Of a stretch of 64,000 nt of DNA, positions 27,767 through 38,553 are shown piece by piece; within the stretch, counting starts at the first letter, position 1, and each line of letters starts with the position of its first letter. The stretch comes from Ascoidea asiatica (Eukaryota > Ascomycota > Saccharomycetes > Ascoideales > Ascoideaceae), in assembly GCA_001600695.1 (NCBI GenBank), contig BCKQ01000001.1, positions 561,916 through 625,915 of the forward strand, read 5' to 3'. The notes beneath the pieces are model-generated. The model was not told the DNA's origin. It did not search any database and saw nothing but the letters and a program-made list of their open reading frames with translations. A program made the position numbers and the translations under genes.

Positions 27767-29450
27767 TTACGAACTACTGACATTATCAGCATAACCTCCG
27801 GCAACATTTCCTGGTGAATAATATTCACAAACAATATAAGTTCCCCAAATATTATCACATACTTTATAACCACAACCTAATTCAGAAGTTGCTTTCCAAA
27901 CGAGTTGAGTGAAATGACCAGTTGATGAAGAAAAACCTGGATTATTGAAGTCATAATTGCTTACTTCGTTATACCATGCATCAACAGCGTCAGGTCCAGT
28001 AGGATATCCTAAAGCTATATTTTCACCGTAATTACCATTAGAATGAGTTAAAGTTCCATCAATTGGACAAGTGAAAGCATCAGCGTAATTTTGAGCATAT
28101 GTAGCAAGTTCATCATTCCATACTAATGCATCTGCACTATGTAAAGCTCTTTTGGTATTAGTTTCATCAAGAATATCTTGTTGGAAAGTAGAAAGTGTAG
28201 TCGAAGAAGAAGAAGTTGAAGAGGTAGAAGTATATGATGTTGAGGAAGTAACAGATTCAAATAAAACCGAAGGAGCAGAAGTAGATGAGATAGATGAAGT
28301 GGAGAAAGTGTAAGTGGTGGAAGTAGTGGTAGTAGTAGATGAAATAGAGGTTGACGAGGTTGAAACAGATGGAGATGCCGAGGAAGAAGTAATAGTAGAA
28401 GGAGATGATGTAGATGAAATAGTTGAAATGGAGGTAGATAGGCTGGAAGTAGAAATAGATGATGTAGATGACGTAGATGAAGTGGAGGTTGATGACATAG
28501 ATGTAGATGGACTGGAAGTGGAAGTAGAGGTAGATAACGTAGATGTAGATGTAGAAGTGGATGTAATAGATGAAGTAGATGAAGTAGATGAAGTAGATGA
28601 AGTAGATGAAGTAGATGAAGTAGATGAAGTAGATGAAGTAGATGAAGTAGATGAAGTAGATNNNNNNNNNNNNNNNNNNNNNNNNNNNNNNNNNNNNNNN
28701 NNNNNNNNNNNNNNNNNNNNNNNNNNNNNNNNNNNNNNNNNNNNNNNNNNNNNNNNNNNNNNNNNNNNNNNNNNNNNNNNNNNNNNNNNNNNNNNNNNNN
28801 NAAGTAGATGAAGTAGATGAAGTAGATGAAGTAGATGAAGTAGATGAAGTAGATGAAGTAGATGAAGTAGATGAAGTAGATGAAGTAGATGAAGTATATG
28901 TAGAAGAGGTAGAAGAGGTAGACACGGATAAAGTGGAGGTGGATGAAGTAGATGAAGAAGTAGTTGATGGATTAGTAGTAGTACTTGTAGAAGAAGTAAT
29001 GGAGGAACTAATAGAATCAATAATTGGAGAATTAGTAGAAGACTCACTAATACCAGTAGATGAAGTAAACGTTATAGATGAGACTAAAGGAAAAGTGGAA
29101 GAAACAGAAGAGACTGAATAAATAAAGGATTCATAAACAGAACTTGAGCTTTTAGGAGATAAAGTGAGAGTTGTTCTAGTTGAATCTGAAGTAGATTCCA
29201 AAGTAGATTCCAAAGAAAACTTTAAAGAAGATTCTAACGAAGATTCAGTTGAAGATTCAGTTGAAGATTCAGTTGAAGATTCTATTGAAGTTAAAGTCTC
29301 TATTGAAGAGGTAGTTTGTTCTACACCAGCAGTATAAGTTATAGTTTTAATAAGTTCAACAGTTCTGGTTATTTTTATAGTTGCTCCATAAGTTAAAGAA
29401 AAGAGAACAGTTTGTAATACAATTGGATAAATCAGAGCAAAAAACTTCAT
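27767..29450 (-). CDS. Secreted CAP/PR-1 domain protein (PRY family), long form with Ser/Thr satellite stalk
   Basis: The N-terminus is a signal peptide (MKFFALIYPIVLQTVLFSLT, then YGA). A long Ser/Thr stalk follows, whose core is a 9-bp satellite encoding Ser-Ser-Thr, crossed by an assembly gap of 140 N. The C-terminal CAP domain, about 140 residues, has GHFTQLVWKATSELGCGYKV (CAP signature 1) and YIVCEY (signature 2), with the His and Glu residues of the cavity in HSADALVWND and GENIALGY. Yeast Pry proteins bind sterols and fatty acids and are exported or wall-bound. The gap length is not a multiple of three, so the frame appears to shift across it; this is an assembly artefact, and the domains on both sides belong to one gene. 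True length unknown. Its partner is the short paralogue at 34616, inverted. Confidence 0.85.
28569..28893. repeat. 9-bp coding satellite (GATGAAGTA) with assembly gap
   Basis: At least ten perfect copies flank each side of the gap. On the minus strand they encode repeating Ser-Ser-Thr in the stalk of the CAP protein. Copy number inside the gap is unknown. On the other strand the same satellite makes a spurious acidic frame. Confidence 0.93.
28662..28801. other. Assembly gap (140 N)
   Basis: Unresolved bases inside the 9-bp satellite. 140 is not divisible by three, so the recorded size cannot be the true one if the gene is intact. Confidence 1.
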
Positions 29451-30480
29451 TTTATAAATTGGGTAATAGAAGTAATAGAAGTAATGAAAAGTTAAGAGAT
29501 TAAAAAAAAATTTATTATATTTAATTGTTTCACATTATTATAATTCAAAAAACTGAGAAAAAAGTATCTTTAAATACAATTAAATTTTCAAATTGGTTGA
29601 ATATATTATAGAATAGCAGAAAATATGATAAATCATTCTAGAAATATCATAAATCATATTTCTTAACTATTATTTCCATTACAATATATGTCAGAATATC
29701 ATACTAATTCTTGAATCTCTTTGTTTAAAAATTTGGAATGCAGCTTGTTTGTTAAACCAGAAATATATTAAAAAAATTTCAAATAAACATTTATACCAGT
29801 TAGTAGTTAAAATTAATTCATTTACATTTATTATATTACTGAATCAGTTACCATTTTTGTATTGAGAGTTAAATTACGTAATTGGAAGTGTTAGAGTCCA
29901 GCAAAAATATTTAAATAATAAATAAATAAAACAGTAATAATTTTAGAAGACCAAAGATACATAATTGAGGAAATTGAAGATCTCTTACACAATTTTGGTA
30001 AGATCTATAGGCTTATTTACGAATACTTTCAAAAATTCAAATCGATTCAATTCTTTTTCAAATAAAATTGGATATAATAATTTTTTCCCAATTTTTGATA
30101 GATCATATATTGTGATTTAAAAACCTCGATTTGGAAAAATTGAAGAAAAAAATGTCGAAAGCTGTGGATTATTACAGTATTTCACCAGCATCTTAGTCAT
30201 GCCAGCACCAGCAGAACAATATTTGTTTGCAACTTTAAATCATTTTACTTCCAGCATTCAGTAAACCTGTGGCAGGTTGAGCAATCTCGATTACCAAACG
30301 TAAGTTTCCAAGCTCGTTTACGAACCTAAAGGACTCTTTGCAAGCAAATAAATAAATAGATAAATAAATTGGGGAGCTGTAACAAAAGTAATAGCAAAAT
30401 TATATTTCAGTTTGAATTACTCGAATTTAGCACAGCACAGTCGACAACAACAACAGCAGCACCGACCGTCTAGTTTAGCC

Positions 30481-30530
30481 GGTTTTGTGGTTTTGTGGTT
30501 TTGCGGTTTTGCGGTTTTGCGGTTTTGCGG
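30481..30530. repeat. 8-bp GGTTTTGC/GGTTTTGT array
   Basis: Six consecutive octamers, two ending T and four ending C, followed by related G/T-rich sequence to about 30560. The strand carries seven GG pairs at even spacing. Confidence 0.9.
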
Positions 30531-33500
30531 TTTTTGTTGTTTTTGTATTGGTTTTGCGTCTCCTGCATCAGGGATGGCTGGATACGGTGATATTTGTCCA
30601 ATTGGTGCTTCGGACACGTGACTTGTTTTATTTTAATAATTGTTGGCAGTGGATGAATGAGGAAATAATTCTGAAAGAAGAAGAATCAGTTTTTGATTGA
30701 ATTTATTTTAATGGTTACATATTAAATCAACAGGAGGTAATATCGGGCCAGCAAGAGCTAATTGGATATTGAAAGAGAAAAATAGAGTATAGAGTATGCT
30801 TATCTTGAGTTTTATAGTATAGAAAGGAGAATTTATATATTCTATTGATATCTTCTTATCAGTTTAAGGGATTAGGTATTTAAAGCAGGAGCTGAGTTTG
30901 GTTAATATTGATAGGTTTAAACCCCTTTCAGATCTTGAAAATCTCGTTGAAGAGATGAGCTCCTGAAAGAGATTAATAGTAATAATTTATACTGTTATCG
31001 TTATGGAGAGTAAATATTGCACATTGTTGAAATTTATTGAATAGCATAGTTTTTCAATCTTCCAATACAGTAGATTACTAATATTTCAGGTGAAATTTTT
31101 AGTTCCGATTTATATTATTATGGTTCTTTGTTCTCCTTTAAGGTCTTATAAAAGTAAAAAGGAGATTTTTTTCCACGAGAAACACTAAAAGTAGCAATAA
31201 GAGTTGTTATTGAATGAACTTGTAAATATGTATGACGTTAAATTAGTTCAATCTGCTGGTAATAGTTTCATTATTTTAGCTAATTATTTCATGCATTTTG
31301 TTTTTTCAAAAAAATCTTTTAGGTTCTTTTTTTATTTGAAAAGCTACGTTCATTGAAATAAAATCATGTTAAAAACGGGTTATAATTTTTAATTTATTCA
31401 ATGTTTTTTTGCATTTAAAAAGGTCTAAGCGAATAAAAATATTAATCCGATATAAATGTTTATCCGATAAAAATGTTAATCCGATTAAATATAAAAAAAT
31501 CGGGGTTGGATATCCAACGGAAAAACTTTTAATAAAAATGTTATCTGAAAAATATCATCAAATTATCTCAAAGTCTTTGACTGATGCTATATATTCGATA
31601 AATTGATTAATGTACTTGCGGTATAAATTCATTATTATAATTATAGGCGTAAATGAAATAAATTACTGAAATGGATCTAAAATAATGATTGGCGATAATA
31701 AAAGCATTAATGTTGGTTGCTAATAAACTATAAGGATTCCGGCTAAAAGAACTGATATTTATTATTATTATAAACTATTCTCAAAACTTATAACTAATCT
31801 TAAGTGATTGAAAATACATAAGCTTTGTTTCATAGAAAACAATATTATTTGATTTTAAAAAAAAATTAATATAATATTTTAGATTTTTATAATTAAAAAT
31901 GAAAAAATTTTAGCCTATTGCAAATGTAGATTAATGTTTGTTTTTTGCATAATAAAATTCATATTTTGTAAACATAACAAATATTGGAAAATTTTTTGAA
32001 AAAACATTTTGTGAAACAGTAAAAAGTGCAAATAAATAAACCTTCTTATAAATATATATCAAACAGTTACGTTTTTTCTGCGTAAATCGACTTGCGAGAT
32101 ACCCTATTCCATTATAAACTTATAAGTTTTATGATGATGGTTGTATTTAGGTTTAAAGTTGCACTACTAAAAACTTACAAATGTAACCTTAAACTTTGTT
32201 TTGAAGACTTTGCTTTTTTTGCTAATTATGTTAAGATATTAGGCTTTAAGGGGCATGTCACTCATTCTGTCACACAATGTATGACATTACCCTCTTAGAG
32301 CGCCACATCTTATTCGTCATTTCACCAAGGTTGAGTCGTAAACTCTCCCTTGATTCTTGATATATAAATACACGAAAATACCTTTCTTTTCTCTTCCTCG
32401 AGGAAAAGAGATCAAGGACTTCTTTGATCTGAGCTTATAAATTGGCCTTAAAACTTAATTCGCATTGGTCGAAAAATGCAACATATACGGTAGTCTAGGT
32501 TACCTTCAAATTGCTACAATAAAATCTAGACCATTTCAAAATGCGATATAATCTTTTAGAAAAAAACCATTTGAAAAAATATGAATGCAGTCTACTTGGC
32601 ACACAAGTATATTCTTTTGGATATAATAATATTCTATAGTTACTTTATTTCAGGATTAAATTTTTTAAAATTTCTATATAAGTATTTTCATTTTAATAAT
32701 AAGTAAGATTTTTGAAAATAGTTTATAGTCGAAATTAAAATTCACAAAAACTAAATTTTCAATTAAATTTTCCAATATTTTTTTTTTTAGTTTTTTAATA
32801 AATTCTTTCAATCACCGGCTAATATTACTAGGAAAAATACTAATATTAAATTATCCAATTTTTATAATTAAGGCGACACCTTTTTAATTCTCTTTTTTGA
32901 ATAACTTTACCGATGGTATATTGGTATCGGAATATACTAAAAACGAATATTAGCTCAAAATTTTTAATTATCTTTAGCGAATAAAAAGCTATAATTTTAA
33001 GTAAGGTGATATCTTATATATTACCTCGAGGTTGCTTTATTGTTTTTTTTCAAATTATTATTCACTTAAGAATCCAACAAAAATAGGTTCAAAAGTCTTG
33101 GAAATTACCAAAATCGAATAAAAATTCTTCAAAATTTTAAATACGTAAATGAACTAGCTTATTATTTTATTCTACGACTGCAGAAGTATATTTAAAAGAA
33201 ATAATTGAAAAAACAACCAAAAAATCATAATTTTTTTAGCTTGATTAACTTAACCTTTTAAGAGACTATATTGTTTTATTCAACTTTTTTCTAAACGTTT
33301 TATGGACTATTGTTGTTATTTCATTTAGTTCAATTTTGAATAAGAACTAACAATAAGTTTGTTACAAGATTTACAACGCAAATGTTTTCTTCTTTTTAAT
33401 TCTAAGATATCTTTTCAACTACTATTTATCATTCTGAATTCACGAGCTTGTCGAACCGAGGGAATCCCAGCTCCCACCAAGACCTTCACAGCACATTCAA

Positions 33501-33962
33501 TGACTTTAATAAAAATCCAGCTCCGATTTCGCTTGGGTGGAGTTGTCTGTGATGTTACTCATGGAGTTATTGGCAACATTATTTGTGCCAGAGTAACGTT
33601 GCAGTAACGTTATAAGAAAATAAAGGAAATAAAATGTCTGCCTTGATGTTTTTTGTATTGAACTTTTGAAAGTCTTTGTTCTGATCGACACTCGATACTC
33701 CATAATTTCGAGATTCAGTAAAATGAAATCAGTGAAACTACTTTAACAACCATTTTTCGACATACAATTTATATGCCTATATTTGTATAAGCATTTTGAA
33801 AAATGGAATTTCGATTTAAGATTTTGCAAACGCCAAAAAAAAATGTTCTTCTGCTTTTTTTAGCATGGAGCGTGCTTTTTTGAAGCTTTCATGTGCAGCA
33901 TGAAACTTTTGTTTTTTAACCTAAAAACTGTAGATTTCAAGTGTGGTGGCTCAATTTAGAAA

Positions 33963-34006
33963 AAAAAAATACATAATCAAGCACAAAAAAATACATAATC
34001 AAGCAC
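33963..34006. repeat. 22-bp tandem duplication
   Basis: Two exact copies of a unit of seven A residues plus TACATAATCAAGCAC, 0.6 kb upstream of the plus-strand CAP gene. Confidence 0.9.
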
Positions 34007-34615
34007 CCTTAATTGTTTAATCCTTTTATAAATCCAATTTCGTCTTGAAGTATCCAAAATTTTGCTAAAATTCTGTAAGGGATCTTCGCTTTCCTTAATT
34101 CAGTGATGTATGTCATCAAAGGTAATTGCTGTATTTGGTGTCAAATTACCTTTACTGGAGCTTTTTACTCCAAGTTAAGTTACTTTATATCTCAACTATG
34201 GAATCCAATTCACCAATATGAAATACAAACGAATTATATTCGTTAATAGGTATTAATCATTATTTTAAATATTCTTTTCTATTATCAAATTAGCTGCATT
34301 TCCAAAATATTGAACAAAGGGTACTAAAAATTAGTATCATATTTTGATATAATGGTTGTACTAATTTCATTATAATTTATGGGGACTTCTAAGTGATTAA
34401 TCATATTTTCTCATATTCTTTATTTTTCAACCAACTTTGTTTTTAAATTATATTTAAAGGTGCTTCTTTCCCTCTTTTTATAAGTCAAATAATTAATAAA
34501 ATCTATAAAATAATAAAATAATACATCTCAGTCTATTTTAATTATTCATATCTTATAATCTTAAAAATATCCATACTTTATCAAACTGTTATTATTTTAT
34601 TACTCGATCTACAAA

Positions 34616-35320
34616 ATGAAATTATTTGTTCCAATCTATGCAGTTATTTTGCAAAGTATTCTTCTTTCTTCAGCTTATGCTGCTACAATAAAAGTAACTA
34701 AAACCGTTCATATTGTCACAACTATTATTAATCCTACTAATACAGAACAGACTACATCTTCAATAGAAATTTCAACTTCATCAGAATCTTCAATTAAAAC
34801 AACTATTACTTTATCTCCAAAAATTTCAAGTTCAAGTTCAAGTTCTTCATCTATTTCTTCTACTATTTCTACTTCTACATCTTCAACTACACTTTCTACT
34901 TTCCAACAAGATATTCTTGATGAAACTAATACCAAAAGAGCTTTACATAGTGCAGATGCATTAGTTTGGAATGATGAACTTGCTACATATGCTCAATCTT
35001 ATGCTGATGCTTTCACTTGTCCAAGTGATGGAACTATAGCTCATTCTGATGGTGATTATGGTGAAAATTTAGCTTTAGGATATCCTACTGGACCTGAAGC
35101 TGTTGATGCATGGTATGATGAAGCTAGTGATTATGATTTTAATAATCCTGGATTTTCTGAAACAACTGGTCATTTTACTCAACTCGTATGGAAAGCAACT
35201 TCTGAATTAGGATGCGGTTATAAAGTATGTGATAATATTTGGGGAACTTATATTGTCTGTGAATATAATTCACCAGGAAATGTTGCTGGAGGTTATGTTG
35301 ATAATGTTAGCAGCTCCTAA
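34616..35320 (+). CDS. Secreted CAP/PR-1 domain protein (PRY family), short form
   Basis: 234 residues. A signal peptide (MKLFVPIYAVILQSILLSSA) is followed by about 70 Ser/Thr-rich residues and a CAP domain (about 92-234). The domain is nearly identical to the paralogue at 27767: both contain DILDETNTKRALHSADALVW, GHFTQLVWKATSELGCGYKV and CDNIWGTYIVCEY; differences are scattered, many conservative. Four cysteines fit the two usual CAP disulphides. The expected role is a secreted or wall-associated sterol- or lipid-binding protein, as for yeast Pry1-Pry3. It lacks the 9-bp satellite that lengthens its partner, so the two differ mainly in stalk length. It is transcribed away from the partner across a 5.2 kb spacer, and its 3' flank is part of the inverted duplication. 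Confidence 0.9.
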   Translation: MKLFVPIYAVILQSILLSSAYAATIKVTKTVHIVTTIINPTNTEQTTSSIEISTSSESSIKTTITLSPKISSSSSSSSSISSTISTSTSSTTLSTFQQDILDETNTKRALHSADALVWNDELATYAQSYADAFTCPSDGTIAHSDGDYGENLALGYPTGPEAVDAWYDEASDYDFNNPGFSETTGHFTQLVWKATSELGCGYKVCDNIWGTYIVCEYNSPGNVAGGYVDNVSSS

Positions 35321-36292
35321 TCTCTGACTTAAAAAAAAATTTAATTTCAATTCTTATTTCAATTCCAATTTCTATTCAATTTTTTTTCAAACTGATACAT
35401 CTTTTTTTCTGAAAAAAGCTTTCAATTCTGCAACTTATTTTTGTTTCAAGTTTTTTTTTTTTAACTTTTATTTTATTATTTATTTTATGGTCTAAATTTA
35501 TGTTCTCTATAAATAGTTATTTTGGGTTTATTCTTTTTTTTTTTAACTTTATATGATGTTTTCTTTGGCTGTTTATTTTAAATCTTTATACCTTTTTATT
35601 TTATATAAAATTCAATGAATACAAAAATATTATTACAATAATAAAGACACTGTAGTAAATATTCTGATTGATCAAATAACTTCATTTAATTATCTATCAT
35701 TTATTGAAAGGTGTTAGTTTTTTACATTTTCTAGTTGACGCCGAATCTACGGGTCACCTATTAATAAATCTTACTGGTTGAAGTTCAAAAGAAAACAAAA
35801 AATGCAGAAATTTCACACTCTGAATGAATGAATTGCAAATAAATCCAATCAACAAGATATACTATCTTCTAATAGAAAAAAAATCTACCTAGATTATTTG
35901 ATAATATATTATATTATAATAAGTTACACATTATTAACCTTATTATTATATTCTATATTCTACCACATAAAATATATTGATACATTGCCAGCTTTAATAA
36001 GAAGTATAACACCCAGCATTCACTGGTTTTACTCTTTTTCTTGAGACCCGCAATAGTGGTTCAATACAGTAGGTGCTTTGTCTGGCGGTTGCCTTCCTGA
36101 GATTAACTATGGTGAGAAAATGAAGGTAGCGAGCGAGCGTTAAGAATATAATTCATCCAGTTATTGTAGATTAGAGGTTGAAGAATATTTCTAAAGTAAG
36201 AAGGATATAGATTGAATAGTTCAATAGAAGAAGTAGAAGAAGTTAGTAATAACAATAATAATAATAATACAAATAATAATTTAATATTCACA
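35321..36292. other. Intergenic region between short CAP gene and PUP3
   Basis: Begins with a T-rich 3' flank and the inverted-duplication arm at 35745-35757, then the PUP3 promoter, which holds a GC-richer patch at about 36010-36140. No gene seen. Confidence 0.55.
35745..35757. repeat. Inner-sense arm of the inverted CAP-gene duplication
   Basis: Exact inverse of 27291-27303 (ATCTACGGGTCAC here), 424 bp past the stop codon of the short CAP gene. Confidence 0.75.
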
Positions 36293-37054
36293 ATGTCTCA
36301 AGATCCAAGTTCAATTAATGGTATGTTTTTTTATCAATTGTATTTTCTCATTAAAAGTTAAAAATTGGCATATATATATTTAAATTGCCACTAAAGGTTA
36401 ATAATGATTAATAATGATTAATAACTAACAATTAAAAATTTTTGATTAATAAAAATAGGTGGTTCAGCAGTAGCAATGGTTGGTAAAGACTGTATAGCAA
36501 TAGCAGCAGATTTACGTCTTGGTAATCAATCATTAGGAGTTTCAAATAATTTTGAAAAAATATTTCATTATGGACCAAATGTATTTTTAGGTTTAACAGG
36601 TTTAGGATCAGATCTAATTACATTAAATGAAGTTTTTAGATATAAAACCAATTTATATAAAATGAAAGAAGAAAGATCAATTGAACCTGAAGTTTTTGCA
36701 AATTTAGTTTCTTCAACATTATATGAAAAAAGATTTGGACCATATTTTGTAAGTCCAATTGTTGTTGGATTGAATTCAAAAACTAATAAACCATTTATTT
36801 GTGGATTTGATTTAATTGGATGTATTGATTTTTGTAAAGATTTTGCAGTTTCTGGTACTGCAACTGATCAATTATATGGTATGTGTGAAAGTTTATATGA
36901 ACCAAATTTAGAACCAGAAGATTTATTTGAAACTATTTCTCAAGCTTTATTAAATGCTAATGATAGAGATTGTTTAAGTGGTTGGGGTGGAGTTGTTTAT
37001 ATTATAACAAAAGATAAAATTGTGAAAAGACTATTGAAAACTCGTCAAGATTAA
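36293..37054 (+). CDS. PUP3: 20S proteasome subunit beta-3 (PUP3), one intron
   Basis: Two exons (36293-36320 and 36459-37054) give 207 residues; yeast Pup3 has 205. Exon 1 encodes MSQDPSSING and the splice falls inside a glycine codon. The product matches Pup3 throughout: DLRLGNQSLGVSNNFEKIF, TGLGSDLITLNEVFRYKTNL, RFGPYFVSPIVVGLNSK, SLYEPNLEPEDLFETISQAL. Beta-3 is one of the non-proteolytic beta subunits: it has no N-terminal catalytic threonine and no propeptide, and sits in the inner rings of the core particle. The intron has donor GTATGT, branch AACTAAC and acceptor TAG. Without exon 1 the frame could start at an internal ATG (36476), but that would lose the first beta strand. It converges on CMC2. 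Confidence 0.95.
36321..36458 (+). other. Spliceosomal intron of PUP3 (138 bp)
   Basis: Donor GTATGT at 36321, branch-site AACTAAC at 36423-36429 (first base differs from TACTAAC), acceptor TAG ending at 36458, 29 bases after the branch motif. It interrupts a glycine codon after its first base. Confidence 0.92.
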
Positions 37055-37201
37055 ATTAAGTATTTTTTATTTATTATTTTACAAAGATATCTATATAAAT
37101 ATAATTGAAATAGAATTAATATAAAATATTTATTTCCTTATTAATTATTTAATTATTTAATTATTTACATGATTTATATATAACATTATTTCATAACTTT
37201 T

Positions 37202-37642
37202 TTATGAATGATTAGTAGCATTATTTTGTATTTGTTCTTGTTGTTGTTGTTGTTGTTTTAATTTTAATTGAATCAATTTCTTAAGTCTTTCATCTTTACC
37301 ATATTCTTCTTCTCTCATTTCTTTCCATTGAGAATTGATTTTTTCTTTTTTTAAACGTTTCTGCCTTAAATTTTCAACACTTTTATCAATTCTAACACTA
37401 TGTAAACATTTAGATAAAGCATCTTTTGGTTCATTACATAAACCTAACATTTTTTGAAGATATTCCGATTTATGACATTCATTTAATGCTTTTATATAAG
37501 CAGCACAAGCTATAATTATTAAAATTATTATAAAAATTATAAGTTAGTAACAATAATGATTATCATTTTTAGTCTGAATAATCCTCAGTAGATTTCTTTT
37601 AAACTTACGCTCGAATCTTTGATCTTCCAACAATGGATGCAT
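37202..37642 (-). CDS. CMC2: Twin CX9C mitochondrial protein CMC2, one intron
   Basis: Exons 37642-37609 and 37509-37202 (minus strand) give 113 residues starting MHPLLEDQRFE. Two perfect CX9C motifs lie at CAAYIKALNEC and CNEPKDALSKC, which form the coiled coil-helix-coiled coil-helix fold stabilised by two disulphides in the intermembrane space (Mia40 substrate). Cmc2 is required for cytochrome c oxidase biogenesis. The lysine-rich middle and the (R)EEEYGKDERLK segment match yeast Cmc2 (about 109 residues). The tail has a glutamine run coded by CAA/CAG repeats. Without the first exon the first cysteine motif would be lost. The gene converges on PUP3 with 147 bp between stops. Confidence 0.93.
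37510..37608 (-). other. Spliceosomal intron of CMC2 (99 bp)
   Basis: On the minus strand: donor GTAAGT (37608), canonical branch TACTAAC at 37543-37549, acceptor TAG ending at 37510. It splits a codon after its first base, and joining restores the first cysteine of the CX9C pair. Confidence 0.93.
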
Positions 37643-38553
37643 TTTTGTATTATTTTATATATATGTGTTTTGAAGATTAATTTTGATTATTTTAAGTAAA
37701 TAATTTATGAAAAGCTCTAGAAATTTAAATCAGTAAAGTAATAAATTAGTTTCATCCTCTGTTTTCAAATCCCATGAAATCACCTTCTTTTTCTCTAAGT
37801 ATGTTAAGATGGCTATTTAATTAGCTTCGGCGTTTAAATCTCCTCTGCTGACTAAGAAAATAAGCTATTCTGACTAATCTTGATCATACTTTGAGACCGT
37901 ATTTAAGGAACTACTGCTGACTCAGCATGGCACCAGGCTGACTAAGCTCGAGTTTTTTTGGTGTGTGTTTACGTTTTGAGTTTCAGTGTTTGTTTCTGTT
38001 TTTACTCTGAATCTAAGATTTCACCTCAATTAAAGGGAATTCTCATAATTCTTCACATTGCTCTGAAACTTGCACCAGTTTTATTCCTTTTAATTCTAAA
38101 TCAAAATCAAAATCATTTCATTTTGAATTTGAACTCGAATTGGATTTCATCACTCCTAAAGAATTAAATCTCCTCTGCTTTGATTAGTACTGTATTATAA
38201 TCATTTCACCTACAGTTTATAATATTCAACAATAATCAGTTCATAATACCCCTTCGCTTTTCTTAATTATATCTCTGGAATTAAGTACTATATTTATTTT
38301 ATAACCTTATCCTTTCGTTATCCTTTCTTTGGTAATTGATAAAAGTTTTGATCTGTCACTTTATTATCTTTTCTTTTCTTTTCTTTTTTCCTTTTTTCTA
38401 TTAAGTGAGCCTCTTTAAGGATATACAAGAAACACTTAAAGAACATTTAAAGAACATTATTTATTGATATTCAAAAAATAAAGAAAATACTTTAGTTTTT
38501 TTTCTTAGTTTTTTCTATTTTTGCACTCAATACTTTTTCACATTTTCATCAAA
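37643..38553. other. Divergent promoter region of CMC2 and BIM1
   Basis: 0.9 kb with TTTTC-rich simple sequence before BIM1, a GCTGACTAAG/CTGACTAA word repeated at about 37850, 37875 and 37940, and no recognisable gene. A 69-codon frame near 38.0 kb starts with GTG and is not supported. Confidence 0.55.

Larger units (their letters stand above)
29451..34615. other. 5.2 kb gene-poor tract between divergent CAP genes
   Basis: No intact gene is supported. It holds the two CAP promoters, an 8-bp GGTTTTGC array (30481-30530), CACGTG at 30615-30620, a stretch with TTAATCCG repeats and a 65-codon open frame of unknown nature (about 31409-31606), an LTR-like segment with a TATA box and a CTCGAG palindrome (about 32277-32495), a 22-bp tandem duplication (33963-34006), and GC-richer islands at 30120-30350 and 33430-33600. 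Short open frames here begin with non-ATG codons and match nothing I know. Confidence 0.5.

Noticed and set aside
28314-28811. Plus-strand open frame of repeating Asp-Glu-Val
   Set aside because: It is the antisense reading of the Ser-Ser-Thr satellite in the CAP gene and runs through the assembly gap; no start context or homology.
30412-30700. Cys- and Phe-rich frames across the GGTTTTGC array
   Set aside because: Translations of the octamer repeat on both strands without an ATG in a usable context.
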